Shown: positions 17,094 to 26,996 of the stretch, piece after piece
Position numbering within the stretch: position 1 is the first letter of the stretch
Layout of the letters: each line of letters opens with the position of its first letter
Origin: Ureibacillus massiliensis 4400831 = CIP 108448 = CCUG 49529
Lineage (GTDB): Bacteria > Bacillota > Bacilli > Bacillales_A > Planococcaceae
Direction of reading: 5' to 3'
Assembly: GCF_000772965.1 (NCBI RefSeq)
Contig: NZ_JPVQ01000004.1
Span: forward strand, 62,001 to 126,000
Length of the DNA stretch: 64,000 nucleotides
Translations under genes and position numbers: made by a program
Notes under the pieces: generated by a model
Told to the model about the DNA's origin: nothing
Databases searched by the model: none
What the model saw: only the letters and a program-made list of their open reading frames with translations

Positions 17094-17555
17094 TTGATGA
17101 GAGTTTTGTTTGTATGTTTAGGAAATATATGTCGTTCACCAATGGCGGAGGCTGTTATGCGTGATTTAGTTGAAAACAATGGATTGAGCGACGAAATTAC
17201 AGTTGATTCTGCTGCCACAAGCGGATGGCACGTTGGGGAAGCGCCGCATAAAGGGACTCTGTCCAAGTTGAAGGAGTATCAAATATCAACCACTGGAATT
17301 AAAGCGCGTCAGCTACAGGAAAGTGATTTTGAACAATTTGACTACATAATAGGAATGGATTCGAGTAATGTCCGTAATATTCGTGAAATGCTAGGTCAAC
17401 CTGATCATCCTAAAATATTCCGATTTTTAGATTTAACTCCACACAAAAAAGATGTACCAGACCCATACTATACAGGTGATTTTCAAGAAACGTATGATTT
17501 GGTTAAAGAAGGCTGCGAAGTTTTATTAAAGAAGATAATGAAAGAAATGAATTAG
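17094..17555 (+). CDS. Low molecular weight protein tyrosine phosphatase
   Basis: 153 residues. The P-loop C-L-G-N-I-C-R-S (Cys8, Arg14) and the general-acid motif D-P-Y-Y near residue 122 are intact. Such enzymes dephosphorylate tyrosine or arginine residues; the sequence looks closer to B. subtilis YfkJ than YwlE, but this is impressionistic. The start could be TTG 17094 (AGAGGTG, 8-base spacing) or ATG 17097. Confidence 0.9.
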   Translation: MMRVLFVCLGNICRSPMAEAVMRDLVENNGLSDEITVDSAATSGWHVGEAPHKGTLSKLKEYQISTTGIKARQLQESDFEQFDYIIGMDSSNVRNIREMLGQPDHPKIFRFLDLTPHKKDVPDPYYTGDFQETYDLVKEGCEVLLKKIMKEMN

Positions 17556-17716
17556 CTGGCTATTTAAATCTTTTGAGTTTGCCTACAATCTGGAAGTAAA
17601 TTATTAACTTTTTCTTCTTACTGAAATTGGTGTATAATATTACAGTCTCAAATACTTAATGATTAGGTACAAGTTACCTTGCTTTATATCTATAAAACTG
17701 AAAGAGAGTGAATCCA

Positions 17717-18436
17717 ATGGGTCGTAAATGGAATAACATTAAAGACAAAAAGGCTGAAAAAGATAAAAATACCAGTCGAATCTATGCAAAATTTGGTGTT
17801 GAAATATATGTAGCTGCTAAAAAGGGTGAACCAGATCCTGAATCGAACGCTGCATTAAAATTTGTTTTAGAACGTGCTAAAACATATAACGTACCAAAAC
17901 ATATTATTGATAAAGCAATCGATAAAGCAAAAGGTGCCGGTGGTGAAGATTATAACGAATTGCGCTATGAAGGATTTGGTGTGGGTGGATCAATGGTGAT
18001 CGTTGATGCATTGACAAATAACGTAAATCGTACGGCTTCCGATGTACGCGCGGCATTTGGGAAAAACGGTGGCAACATGGGTGTAAGTGGATCTGTTACT
18101 TATATGTTTGATTCTACAGCTGTATTCGGGGTTGAAGGTAAATCTGCTGATGAAGTAATAGAAATACTATTAGAAGCAGATGTTGATGCACGTGATGTAT
18201 TTGAAGAAGAAGAAGTAACAATCGTTTATGCTGAACCAGATCAATTCCACGCTGCTCAAGAAGCTTTTAAAGCAGCAGGCATTACAGAATTTACTGTTGC
18301 GGAACTTACAATGCTTCCACAAACAGAAGTAAAATTAACTGGCGAAGATAAAGTGAAGTTCGAAAAAATGATTGATGCATTAGAAGATTTAGATGATGTG
18401 CAACGTGTCTATCACAATGCGGATTTAGAAGATTAA
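17717..18436 (+). CDS. YebC/TACO1 family protein (YebC2/YeeI type)
   Basis: 239 residues starting [12 protein letters not shown], the conserved N terminus of the YeeI/YeeN branch. G-E-P-D-P-E-S-N and a hydrophobic C-terminal domain follow. YebC2 proteins were long listed as transcription regulators; recent work places them at the ribosome, relieving stalls at proline-rich stretches. ATG 17717 has an AGAGAGTG site; the GTG at 17708 overlaps it. A TATAAT box at 17633-17638 may be its promoter. Confidence 0.88.
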   Translation: MGRKWNNIKDKKAEKDKNTSRIYAKFGVEIYVAAKKGEPDPESNAALKFVLERAKTYNVPKHIIDKAIDKAKGAGGEDYNELRYEGFGVGGSMVIVDALTNNVNRTASDVRAAFGKNGGNMGVSGSVTYMFDSTAVFGVEGKSADEVIEILLEADVDARDVFEEEEVTIVYAEPDQFHAAQEAFKAAGITEFTVAELTMLPQTEVKLTGEDKVKFEKMIDALEDLDDVQRVYHNADLED

Positions 18437-18464
18437 TTCATAGATATAATTAACCATAGCTAGA

Positions 18465-18498
18465 TAAAATCCAGTGGCTTAAGCTGCTGGATTTTTAA
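18465..18498 (+). terminator. Intrinsic terminator after yebC2
   Basis: AAATCCAG and CTGGATTT pair around an inner GCTTAAGC palindrome, followed by TT and A. Confidence 0.8.
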
Positions 18499-18511
18499 AT
18501 GGAGGAAAGTC

Positions 18512-19807
18512 GTGGAAACGGTACTGGCATTACTTATATTTCTTGTTACATTATTTTTTGTTATCGTTCAACCGCGCAACCTTTCGATTGGATGGTCTGC
18601 GTGTATAGGAGCAACGATTGCGTTAATTTTAGGCATTGTAACATTTTCAGATGTACTAGAAGTTACTGAAATCGTGTGGAATGCCACACTATCCTTTATA
18701 GGGATTATCATTATTTCCCTTATATTAGATGAAATTGGATTTTTTGAATGGGCTGCGCTGCATATGGCGAGGACTGCAAAAGGTAGCGGGATCCGAATGT
18801 TTATCTATATTACAATATTAGGTGCAATCGTCTCGGCCTTTTTTGCAAATGATGGCGCTGCTCTAATTCTAACGCCGATTGTTTTATCAATGGTGCGCAA
18901 TCTTAACTTTTCAGAAAAAATGATACTACCTTTTATAATGGCAAGTGGATTTATAGCAGATACCACTTCATTACCCCTTGTAATTAGCAACTTGGTAAAT
19001 ATTGTTTCTGCTGATTTCTTTGGAATTACATTTTTGGAATACGCCATTGTCATGATTGTGCCTAATTTTTTCTCCTTGTTAGCAAGTATTATTGTACTCT
19101 TTATCTATTTTAGAAAATCAATACCGCGCAACTATGGGGTAGAACAAATAAAGGAACCTGCTAAAGCGATAAAAGATGAGAAACTCTTTAAAATTTCATG
19201 GATTGTTTTATCACTATTATTAGTTGGTTTCCTTACAAGTGAATTTTTCAATATCCCAGTTTCCTTCATATTATGTGGTATTGCATCAATCTTCCTAATA
19301 CTTTCAAATTATAGTGAAGCAGTAAATACGAGACGTGTTATAAAAGGTGCTCCTTGGAGTATTGTTTTTTTCTCGATTGGAATGTATGTGGTCGTTTATG
19401 GTCTTCAAAATGTAGGATTAACATCTCTACTTGCAAATGTTTTGCAATGGGGTGTTGATAGAGGGTTACTAATAAGTACAATTATTACTGGTTTTACTGC
19501 AGCGTTTTTATCATCTGTTATGAATAACTTGCCAACAGTCATGATTAATGCAATAGCAATAGCTGAAACGAATGCATCAGGTGTAGTAAAGGAAGCCCTT
19601 ATATACGCAAATGTTATAGGATCCGATTTAGGACCAAAAATTACACCGATAGGCTCTTTGGCTACTTTGCTTTGGTTACATGTATTAACGCATAAAGGAA
19701 TTAAAATATCTTGGGGAACTTATTTTAAAGTAGGAATCATTTTAACAATACCAACTTTAATTGTCACATTGTTTAGTTTATATATTTGGCTATTAATCAT
19801 TGATTAG
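18512..19807 (+). CDS. ArsB-family anion permease
   Basis: 431 residues, 11-12 membrane segments, GTG start with TGGAGGA upstream. The [13 protein letters not shown] motif in the first half and N[15 protein letters not shown] in the second are typical of ArsB of the ion transporter superfamily. Close relatives export arsenite by proton exchange. No arsR or arsC is adjacent, so an arsenic role is not shown by context. It resembles B. subtilis YdfA in standing alone. Confidence 0.85.
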   Translation: METVLALLIFLVTLFFVIVQPRNLSIGWSACIGATIALILGIVTFSDVLEVTEIVWNATLSFIGIIIISLILDEIGFFEWAALHMARTAKGSGIRMFIYITILGAIVSAFFANDGAALILTPIVLSMVRNLNFSEKMILPFIMASGFIADTTSLPLVISNLVNIVSADFFGITFLEYAIVMIVPNFFSLLASIIVLFIYFRKSIPRNYGVEQIKEPAKAIKDEKLFKISWIVLSLLLVGFLTSEFFNIPVSFILCGIASIFLILSNYSEAVNTRRVIKGAPWSIVFFSIGMYVVVYGLQNVGLTSLLANVLQWGVDRGLLISTIITGFTAAFLSSVMNNLPTVMINAIAIAETNASGVVKEALIYANVIGSDLGPKITPIGSLATLLWLHVLTHKGIKISWGTYFKVGIILTIPTLIVTLFSLYIWLLIID

Positions 19808-19977
19808 CTTAAAAGGCGTGGTGGAGAAATATCCCTGCGCTTTTTTCTGTTTAAAAAAGAAAATATTGTAAAAAATTAGGTATTTATAGTAGAATCTATC
19901 AAAATATGATTGTGTAAAAGGAAATTTATTGTAATAATGATATTAATCAAAAATAATATTTTAAAGAGGTGAGTATA

Positions 19978-21720
19978 TTGAAATATGTTCGTACTATAAG
20001 AGGAAAACTCTTATTATTCTCACTAACGTTGCTACTTGTTCCAAGCATAATTATTGGATCTGTAAGCTACTATCAAGCAAAAAACAGCATGGATGAGCTG
20101 GGTGAATCTATTATCAAAAACAGCGTGGAATCTTCATTACAACTAATTGAAAATGTTAATAAGCAGGTTGAAAGTGGAACGATTACTCTTGAAGAAGGTA
20201 AGGAACAAGTTAAAGAGACACTCATTGGTAAAATGAATGCAGATGGAACTCGTGAAATTAGCTATCCTGGAGACCTTGGTGAAAACGGTTACATTTATAT
20301 TTTAGGCCATGATGGAACACTACTTGGACATCCTACAAGAGAAGGTGATAATTTATGGAATGATCAAGACAGTTCTGGTCAATATTTTATTCGCGAGGTT
20401 AAGAATCAGGCGCTTAATGGTGGCGGCTTTACATACTATGAATTCGAATTGCCTGGTCAAGATGTGGTGGCACCAAAGCTCATTTATTCGAAATTAGATC
20501 CCAATTGGGACTGGATCATCGCTTCCGGAACCTATAATCAAGATTTCAATGCTCCTGCATTCGGGTTATTACAGGTGATCATTATTACAATAGCTGTCGC
20601 GATTGTGTTTGGTATTTTATTAACATTCGTATTCTCTAGACATTTGGCAAAACCATTAAAAAAACTATCTGAACGTGTTTCTGAGGTTGCGAAAGGAAAT
20701 TTAACAGTTGAAATTAAAGAGATGCAACGAAAAGATGAAGTAGGGACACTTAACAATGGTTTTAGTCATATGGTAGATCAATTAAAAAATGTAATTTCAG
20801 GAGTTGAATCAACGATAACAGAAATACAAAGCACATCAAGTAATTTGACGGCCGTTGCAGAGGAAACAACAGCCTACGGTGAAAACATTGTAAGTGCTGT
20901 TACAGAAGTAGCTAAAGGTGCCTCACAACAAGCATCTGACGCAGAAGAAACGAATAAAACGACCATTGAATTAGCAAATGAGATTGAAGTTCTTAGTAGT
21001 AAGAATGCTTCAGTATTAGAATCATCCAATCTAATGCGGAAATCCAATGAGCTAGGAATGCGAAATTTAGCAGTATTAAAAGAACGTTCTAATGAGTCCT
21101 ATCAGGTAATAACTACTGTTCAATCTGTTTTTGAAAGCTTAATTATAAAGGTAAAGGAGATAGAAGGAATAGTAGGAACAATCAATGATATTTCAGATCA
21201 AACTAATTTATTAGCATTAAATGCATCGATTGAAGCTGCTAGAGCTGGCGAGCATGGAAAAGGATTTGCAATTGTAGCTGAAGAAGTAAGGAAACTAGCG
21301 GATCAAACGAGTGAAGCGACAGAGTTAGTACGAAATACACTTAGAGGAATTGTGAATGAAACAACCATCGTGACAGAAGAAATGTCAAAGACAAATATAA
21401 TTGTACAGGATCAAAACAAATCGGTTGCTGAAACAGAAAGCTCATTTAAAGAAATTGATACAGCAGTTGAAAATATTATCAGTACTATTGAGGCTGTATC
21501 GGAAAGTGTACAGCTATTAAATGAATCGAAAAATATAGTAATTAATTCAATCGAAAGTATTACAAAAATAAGCGAAAATAATGCCGCGACTGCTGAAGAA
21601 GTAACAGCATCGGTTGAGGAACAACAAAAGGCGATACAGCTTGTAACGGAAGCATCAAATGACCTTTCTCTTGAAATAACCGCTCTTCAAGAAACTATAA
21701 GTCAATTTACCGTAAAATAA
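19978..21720 (+). CDS. Methyl-accepting chemotaxis protein with Cache sensor
   Basis: 580 residues. TM1 (about 10-30), an extracellular single-Cache domain (about 35-185, [10 protein letters not shown] and D-W-I-I-A-S-G-T-Y), TM2 (about 193-215), HAMP (about 215-270) and a cytoplasmic signalling hairpin ([17 protein letters not shown]). It passes ligand signals to CheA/CheW. I prefer TTG 19978, 6 bases after AGAGGTG; the GTG at 19969 lies inside that site. The ligand is unknown. Confidence 0.9.
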   Translation: MKYVRTIRGKLLLFSLTLLLVPSIIIGSVSYYQAKNSMDELGESIIKNSVESSLQLIENVNKQVESGTITLEEGKEQVKETLIGKMNADGTREISYPGDLGENGYIYILGHDGTLLGHPTREGDNLWNDQDSSGQYFIREVKNQALNGGGFTYYEFELPGQDVVAPKLIYSKLDPNWDWIIASGTYNQDFNAPAFGLLQVIIITIAVAIVFGILLTFVFSRHLAKPLKKLSERVSEVAKGNLTVEIKEMQRKDEVGTLNNGFSHMVDQLKNVISGVESTITEIQSTSSNLTAVAEETTAYGENIVSAVTEVAKGASQQASDAEETNKTTIELANEIEVLSSKNASVLESSNLMRKSNELGMRNLAVLKERSNESYQVITTVQSVFESLIIKVKEIEGIVGTINDISDQTNLLALNASIEAARAGEHGKGFAIVAEEVRKLADQTSEATELVRNTLRGIVNETTIVTEEMSKTNIIVQDQNKSVAETESSFKEIDTAVENIISTIEAVSESVQLLNESKNIVINSIESITKISENNAATAEEVTASVEEQQKAIQLVTEASNDLSLEITALQETISQFTVK

Positions 21721-21728
21721 AATTTTTG

Positions 21729-21758
21729 CCTCTCGAAAAAATTTTCGAGAGGTTTTTG
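21729..21758 (+). terminator. Intrinsic terminator after the chemoreceptor gene
   Basis: CCTCTCGAAAA pairs with TTTTCGAGAGG, followed by T5. Confidence 0.9.
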
Positions 21759-21860
21759 TTATTAATAGTTGGCACTTTTGTTAATATATAGTCGTATATG
21801 GTTTTAATAACATCGTTTTGGTAAAAAATACAAAAGAATAGAGAGAGGAGTGAAACTAAG

Positions 21861-22940
21861 ATGACAAAGAAAGTATGGTTTCAAGTTGGAGTAGGACTAT
21901 TAATTTCATTATTAGTTATAAAATACACACTTGAAATCCATTGGATATTTAACCCGTTATTTATCATTTTACAAACAATTTTTATACCGTTACTTATAGG
22001 AGGAGTACTTTACTACATCACAGAGCCATTACAAAGACTTCTTGAAAAAAAGGGAATGCCAAGATGGGGAAGCATTATTACAATTGTTTTAGTTTTACTA
22101 GGATTGTTAACAGGGTTAGCACTATTAATCATGAATCCAGTATCAAACCAAATTAATAATTTAGCGAAGAATGCACCTTATATTGGTGACAAGATCATGG
22201 AGGCGACAGATTTTGTCATAAATAATAAAGAAAATTTACCTCCACAAGCTGCAGAGTTTATTGATACGATTTCCAACTCAATACAAGATATTGCCGTTGC
22301 AGGAAGTCAAATGATTGTCTCATTTATTAGCGGGGCAGTTTCAGCTACATTTACTCTTATTTTAATCCCGTTTTTCTTTATATTTATGTTAAAGGATCAC
22401 GAAAAATTTGCACCACAAATTTATAATCTTTTTACAGGTGAAAGACGCACGTGGATTAAAGATACGTTAGCAGACATCGATACAGTTTTAAGAAATTATG
22501 TACAGGGACAAGTTCTAATTAGTGCAATTCTAGCAGTGTCCATCTATATTGGATATCTATTTATTGGACTACAGTATTCATTATTACTTGCTATATTCGC
22601 ATTCTTTATGAACATGATTCCGTTTATTGGCCCGTGGATTTCTTTGGCGCCGGCTATTGTAGTAGCACTTATCCAGGATCCGATTTTAGTTGTATGGGTT
22701 TGTGTAATTACGCTTGTGGCACAACAAGTAGAAAGCAATTTAATTACTCCGAATATCATGGGTGAGAAATTGAATATCCATCCATTAACGGTTATCTCAA
22801 TTGTTCTAGCAGCAGGAAATATTGGTGGATTTATTGCAATTATTATCGCGATTCCTACTTATGCTGTTATTAAGGCTATCGTTAGAAATATTTATGAGGA
22901 ACGTAAGCAAATTAAAGAAGCAGCAACAAAATCAATTTAG
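21861..22940 (+). CDS. AI-2E family transporter
   Basis: 359 residues with the AI-2E exporter layout. An N-terminal membrane pair is followed by a long loop (about 100-150), then a cluster of C-terminal membrane segments with the P-F-I-G-P-W and E-x-x-x-I-T-P-N-I-M-G motifs. Members include Na+/H+ antiporters and the E. coli AI-2 exporter; the substrate here is unknown. RBS GAGAGGAG before ATG. A wobble-containing terminator follows. Confidence 0.85.
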   Translation: MTKKVWFQVGVGLLISLLVIKYTLEIHWIFNPLFIILQTIFIPLLIGGVLYYITEPLQRLLEKKGMPRWGSIITIVLVLLGLLTGLALLIMNPVSNQINNLAKNAPYIGDKIMEATDFVINNKENLPPQAAEFIDTISNSIQDIAVAGSQMIVSFISGAVSATFTLILIPFFFIFMLKDHEKFAPQIYNLFTGERRTWIKDTLADIDTVLRNYVQGQVLISAILAVSIYIGYLFIGLQYSLLLAIFAFFMNMIPFIGPWISLAPAIVVALIQDPILVVWVCVITLVAQQVESNLITPNIMGEKLNIHPLTVISIVLAAGNIGGFIAIIIAIPTYAVIKAIVRNIYEERKQIKEAATKSI

Positions 22941-22952
22941 TCCTGAAAAAAT

Positions 22953-22986
22953 ACAGTATACCAATAAAGGTGTGCTGTTTTTCTTT
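22953..22986 (+). terminator. Intrinsic terminator with G-U pairs and an alternative arm
   Basis: ACAGTATACC (22953-22962) pairs with GGTGTGCTGT (22969-22978) through two G-U pairs, followed by TTTTCTTT. A perfect competing arm GGTATACTGT lies at 22994-23003. It ends the AI-2E gene; see findings for the three-arm arrangement. Confidence 0.65.
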
Positions 22987-23046
22987 CTATTAAGGTATAC
23001 TGTTTGAAGGATTAAGTCGAAAGTTAGATAAAAAGGAGTTCTAAAT

Positions 23047-23502
23047 ATGTTATCATTTGAACAAAAGAAGAAAGTGATTGAGTCATTTTCTGAGCTTTCT
23101 AAAAAAGAAATTTCATTAAATCGTTTGAATTTCCACTTTAATGAGAGTCTTTATGAAAAAACAATTGTTGTTGAAAAGCTTCATCCAAATGGGAATGGCT
23201 TTGTATTTGTTGGTGATTTAGGCAAATATGAAGATGAGTCAAATGAAAAGGGTCTAGTGAATATACGTGAATACGACGAAGCGAAACTTCGTGAAATTAT
23301 TGAAGACGCAATTTTTTATTTGTCTTCGGATCATGAGCAGCCAATTGTTGAAGAGTGGATTTCAAAAAATGGGACAATCCTTACATTAGCCCATGAAAAA
23401 AGAAATTGGAATATTTATTATCATGAAAATTTAGAAGAAAGCTTTGGAACGAAGGAAGCTGCAATCACATACTTACATGAAGAAGGATTTAGAAAGAAAT
23501 AG
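23047..23502 (+). CDS. Hypothetical protein
   Basis: 151 residues, acidic, soluble, no signal peptide. N-terminal helix followed by a mixed region with several aromatic residues (EWISKNGTILTLAHEKRNWN). AAAGGAG lies 8 bases before the ATG. I do not recognise a family. A 47-codon membrane peptide gene follows 15 bases downstream and may be cotranscribed. Confidence 0.65.
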   Translation: MLSFEQKKKVIESFSELSKKEISLNRLNFHFNESLYEKTIVVEKLHPNGNGFVFVGDLGKYEDESNEKGLVNIREYDEAKLREIIEDAIFYLSSDHEQPIVEEWISKNGTILTLAHEKRNWNIYYHENLEESFGTKEAAITYLHEEGFRKK

Positions 23503-23517
23503 TAGAGGGGATTTAGC

Positions 23518-23661
23518 ATGAGTGGTAAAAAGGCGGCAACTACTGTAGTAGTAATCGTATTATTAGTTTGTATAGCAATATTTGTAGCATTTCAATATTT
23601 TTTCTCAAATTTTGAACCAACGAATAATATAGAAGAATCTTCTACTCAAATTTCGAAATAA
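23518..23661 (+). CDS. Small single-span membrane protein (47 aa)
   Basis: A 47-residue frame with GAGGGG at good spacing before the ATG. Residues about 3-28 form a basic start (SGKK) and one strongly hydrophobic helix, followed by an acidic polar tail (NNIEESSTQISK). It lies between a hypothetical gene and a terminator on the same strand, so it is probably expressed. No family recognised. Confidence 0.6.
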   Translation: MSGKKAATTVVVIVLLVCIAIFVAFQYFFSNFEPTNNIEESSTQISK

Positions 23662-23666
23662 ATATA

Positions 23667-23704
23667 AAAACGATCGACTTGATATAAAAGTCGGTCGTTT
23701 TTTG
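23667..23704. terminator. Bidirectional intrinsic terminator
   Basis: AAAACGATCGACTT and AAGTCGGTCGTTTT form a 14-bp stem (one G-T pair) between the convergent small-protein and pit genes. Confidence 0.85.
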
Positions 23705-23710
23705 TTAGCT

Positions 23711-24727
23711 CTAAAAGAAAATACTTAATATCTCATAAATAATTGCTGCCATAACAGCAGAAATTGGCATTGTTATGATCCAAGTTAAAACAATTTTTCT
23801 TGCGACGCCCCATTTAACACCTTTAACTCTTTGAGCCGAACCAACACCCATAATTGCTGAGGAAATAACATGTGTTGTTGATACAGGTAAATGGATAAGG
23901 GTTGCACTAAAAATAATACTAGCTGAGGCTAAATCGGCAGCAGCCCCATTTACTGGTCGGATCTTCATGATTTTTGTACCGACAGTTTTGATGATTTTAT
24001 AGCCACCGATGGATGTTCCTAGTCCCATTGCGATCGCACATGAAATTCGAACCCAATCTTGAACACTATCATCGGTTTGTATCCCAGCTGCGATTAATGC
24101 CATTGTAATAATCCCCATTGCTTTTTGCGCATCATTCGTACCATGGGTGAAGGATTGGAGTGCAGCGGTAAAGATTTGTAATGTTCTAAAACCTTTATTC
24201 GTTCGATAAAGATTTAAGTTTTTAAACAGTAATTTAAATATACTCATAAAGATAAACCCAACAGCCAGAGCAAGGAAGGGTGAAGCCACTAACCCAATGA
24301 TGATGCTGGTAAATCCTTCATAATTCAATTTATCAAAGCCAGCTGCAGCAACGGCAGCACCGGCAATGGAGCCTATTAATGTATGGGATGAACTAGAAGG
24401 AATACCAAAATACCATGTCAGTAAATTCCAAGTGATGGCCGATAATAAAGCTGCCAAAATAACGATTGTCCCAGTTGTATCATCTGCAGCATTGTTTAAT
24501 GAAAATGGATCTACGATGTCTTTTGCGATTGCCTTTGCAACACCTACAAAAGTAATCGCTCCTAAAAAGTTCATAACCGCTGCTAACAATACTGCAACTC
24601 TTGGTGGAAGAGCACGTGTTGAAACAGAAGTCGCGATTGCATTGGCTGTGTCATGAAAACCGTTAATAAAGTCGAAAGCAAGTGCAAATATTACGACTAA
24701 GATAGTAATGATTAATATTGTATCCAT
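23711..24727 (-). CDS. pit: Low-affinity inorganic phosphate transporter, PiT family
   Basis: 338 residues with about ten membrane segments. Both PiT signature repeats are present: G-F-H-D-T-A-N-A-I-A-T near residue 23 and G-T-N-D-A-Q-K-A-M-G near residue 195. It imports phosphate, usually as a metal-phosphate complex, with protons or Na+. The DUF47 gene lies 10 bases upstream on the same strand, the standard ykaA-pit pair. Confidence 0.92.
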   Translation of the reverse strand: MDTILIITILVVIFALAFDFINGFHDTANAIATSVSTRALPPRVAVLLAAVMNFLGAITFVGVAKAIAKDIVDPFSLNNAADDTTGTIVILAALLSAITWNLLTWYFGIPSSSSHTLIGSIAGAAVAAAGFDKLNYEGFTSIIIGLVASPFLALAVGFIFMSIFKLLFKNLNLYRTNKGFRTLQIFTAALQSFTHGTNDAQKAMGIITMALIAAGIQTDDSVQDWVRISCAIAMGLGTSIGGYKIIKTVGTKIMKIRPVNGAAADLASASIIFSATLIHLPVSTTHVISSAIMGVGSAQRVKGVKWGVARKIVLTWIITMPISAVMAAIIYEILSIFF

Positions 24728-24737
24728 AAAATTCTCC

Positions 24738-25358
24738 CTAAGCGTTTCGCATTATAATCGTTTCGAGAGTATTAGCTACATCTTGACAGTAATCAGCAAT
24801 GTCCTCTAATTGATCATAAATGTCTCTAAACTTGATTAAGCGAATAGGATCTTTCTCTTTAAGGAATAATTGCTTAATAGATGATCGAGATACTTCATCA
24901 CATTCTCTTTCGTAATCCTTTATAAGAATGATATGTTTTCTCATATTGATTAAGTTTTTCTTATTTAGTAACTCAATAGCAGCAACGATTTCGTCAGCAC
25001 TTTTCGTTATATATTCAAGAAAAGTACGCATGGATTCGTCTAGCTCTGTAAATGAGAACATTTCAAAGTGTGCTATACAATGCTCTGCACCATCTAATAC
25101 ATCATCTAGCCTATTAGCAAGGGCTAAAATATCTTCCCTTTCAATAGGTGTCATGAACGACTTGTTTAACATGACAATTAACTCATGGATCAGATTATCA
25201 CCATATGTTTCATATTGCTTCATTTTAATTGAAATTTCTTTTAAATCTGATATAGATTCAAATTTCGCATTATTAGCATAATGAATTGCTTCTCGCATAT
25301 TTTCAGCAATTTTTTGCAATGATATAAAAAATGGATCTTGTTTTCTAGAACTAAACAT
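24738..25358 (-). CDS. ykaA: DUF47 family PhoU-like protein
   Basis: 206 residues, all-helical. Acidic and histidine clusters (L-D-D-V-L-D-G-A-E-H and D-I-A-D-Y-C-Q-D-V-A-N-T-L-E) form the PhoU-like metal-binding bundles. DUF47 proteins are encoded beside PiT transporters and are thought to control their activity. AGGAGG before the ATG. Transcribed with pit. Confidence 0.88.
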   Translation of the reverse strand: MFSSRKQDPFFISLQKIAENMREAIHYANNAKFESISDLKEISIKMKQYETYGDNLIHELIVMLNKSFMTPIEREDILALANRLDDVLDGAEHCIAHFEMFSFTELDESMRTFLEYITKSADEIVAAIELLNKKNLINMRKHIILIKDYERECDEVSRSSIKQLFLKEKDPIRLIKFRDIYDQLEDIADYCQDVANTLETIIMRNA

Positions 25359-25504
25359 GAAATGCCTCCTGTTATACGTAAGATCTTACTTGAAAACCTA
25401 TATAATAATAACAAAATAATTACAAAATCTATACTATAGAACCATTGAAATCTACAAAATTTACATAAATGTAACATTTAAAGACAAATATATTTAATAA
25501 ATAT

Positions 25505-25548
25505 AGGCAAGTATAGATTGAGTGATTTACACCAAAATATACTTGCCT
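25505..25548. repeat. Inverted repeat in the ykaA/methyltransferase gap
   Basis: AGGCAAGTATA (25505-25515) and TATACTTGCCT (25538-25548) are perfect 11-bp arms with a 22-base loop, just past the end of the methyltransferase gene. There is no strong T run, so it is at best a weak terminator. Confidence 0.5.
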
Positions 25549-25574
25549 GAAATTATTATCAATTATATTCGTGT

Positions 25575-26735
25575 CTATTTTAGATATTCCTGTAGTTCAT
25601 TTTCCAAAAATGGTTTCGCTGATAAAAACTGAACAAAACTATGATAACGAGATTGTTGTTCAACTGTAGGTTTCTTACCAGTATAAAAGGCCCGGATTAA
25701 AATGTTTTTAGGGGTATGCTCAATATCAATAAATTCTAAAATTTGTGTTTCATAGCCAACTAAAGACAAAATTTCAGCTCTTATAGAATCCGTAGCAAGT
25801 GAAGCAAATCGTTCTCTTATTAAACCATGCTGTGTCATAATATCTAATGCCGGTGCATCTAATTGACGATTAAGCTCATGTTGACAGCAAGGCACACTAA
25901 GAATAACTTTTGCTCCCCATCTAACAGCCCTTGCAAGAGCCATATCCGTTGCAACATCGCAAGCATGTAAAGTAACCACCATATCAACAGAAGTCTCTGA
26001 ATTATAATCGTTGATGTCTCCGACTAAAAATTCGAGATCCTCGTAATTTAAATCATTGGCAATCTGTCTACATTCTTCGATGACTTCTTTTTTTAAATCA
26101 AGACCAGTAACTTTTATGTTTAATCCCTTTTCAACTTTTAAATAATAATACAGAGCGAAGGTTAAATAGGATTTTCCTGAACCGAAGTCTAAAATTCTTA
26201 CTTGCTTATCTTTTGGAAGGTAGTCTAGACAATCGTGAATAAATTCCAAAAAACGATTTATTTGTTTGAATTTATCAAACTTTTGTTTCTTAACTTTACC
26301 ATCAGTTGTTTGAACACCTAGACGTATTAAAAAAGGATATGGTGTAGCTTCGTCGAGTAAATATTTCTTTTTTCGATTGTGGGATAAATTAACCACCTTA
26401 TCGGGACTTTCCTCACTTTTCCAAAAGACCTTGTTTTTCTTTGATAACTGTATTTGAATTGTCTCATTTGTAAATTGGAAATGTAGTTGTCTAAACCCAT
26501 CTAAAATTTTTTCAAAATGTTCAATAAAGTTTTCTAATATAACATTTTCGTGTTTTAGAATGCGCTCATATTGATATTCAAATTGAATATGATAGACATC
26601 TTTAAGTAATAGTGGTTTTAATTTAATTCTTTTAATTTCATTAGACTTTTGTCTTGGTTGGCTAATTGTGGCGTTTACAAGTTCCTCTTGTAAAACACGT
26701 GTAATAATCTCTTGTTTCATTTGTTCAAATTCCAT
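25575..26735 (-). CDS. SAM-dependent methyltransferase (Methyltransf_32 type)
   Basis: 386 residues. An N-terminal domain (about 1-150) of unknown role precedes a Rossmann methyltransferase fold. Motif I reads I-L-D-F-G-S-G-K-S-Y-L near residue 180. T-L-H-A-C-D-V-A-T-D near residue 255 and V-P-C-C-Q-H follow. The Cys-Asp and C-C-Q-H motifs match the family that includes eukaryotic METTL25-like proteins. The substrate is unknown, perhaps RNA. GGAGG precedes the ATG. Confidence 0.75.
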   Translation of the reverse strand: MEFEQMKQEIITRVLQEELVNATISQPRQKSNEIKRIKLKPLLLKDVYHIQFEYQYERILKHENVILENFIEHFEKILDGFRQLHFQFTNETIQIQLSKKNKVFWKSEESPDKVVNLSHNRKKKYLLDEATPYPFLIRLGVQTTDGKVKKQKFDKFKQINRFLEFIHDCLDYLPKDKQVRILDFGSGKSYLTFALYYYLKVEKGLNIKVTGLDLKKEVIEECRQIANDLNYEDLEFLVGDINDYNSETSVDMVVTLHACDVATDMALARAVRWGAKVILSVPCCQHELNRQLDAPALDIMTQHGLIRERFASLATDSIRAEILSLVGYETQILEFIDIEHTPKNILIRAFYTGKKPTVEQQSRYHSFVQFLSAKPFLENELQEYLK

Positions 26736-26996
26736 TTGATTAACATCCTCCAGAAAGAGTGGTTAAAAATAGTTTATCACAAAAAAGAAAAAATATATTA
26801 TTAGAATCTTTAGAAAATTATAATAACAAATAAATTATTGAGAGAAAACTTTTTTTATTGAATTTTTTAATAATTTTAGTCACAAATTGTTCAAAATGTG
26901 TTAAATTAATAAACAGGATAAGTGTTCTGAAAAATGAAATATACTTCTATACTAGGACGCTAAAATCATTACTTTTGTATTAGAGGGGGAAATAAT

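Noticed and set aside
18512-19807. Arsenic resistance operon
   Set aside because: The permease is ArsB-like, but no arsR, arsC, arsD or arsA gene is adjacent.
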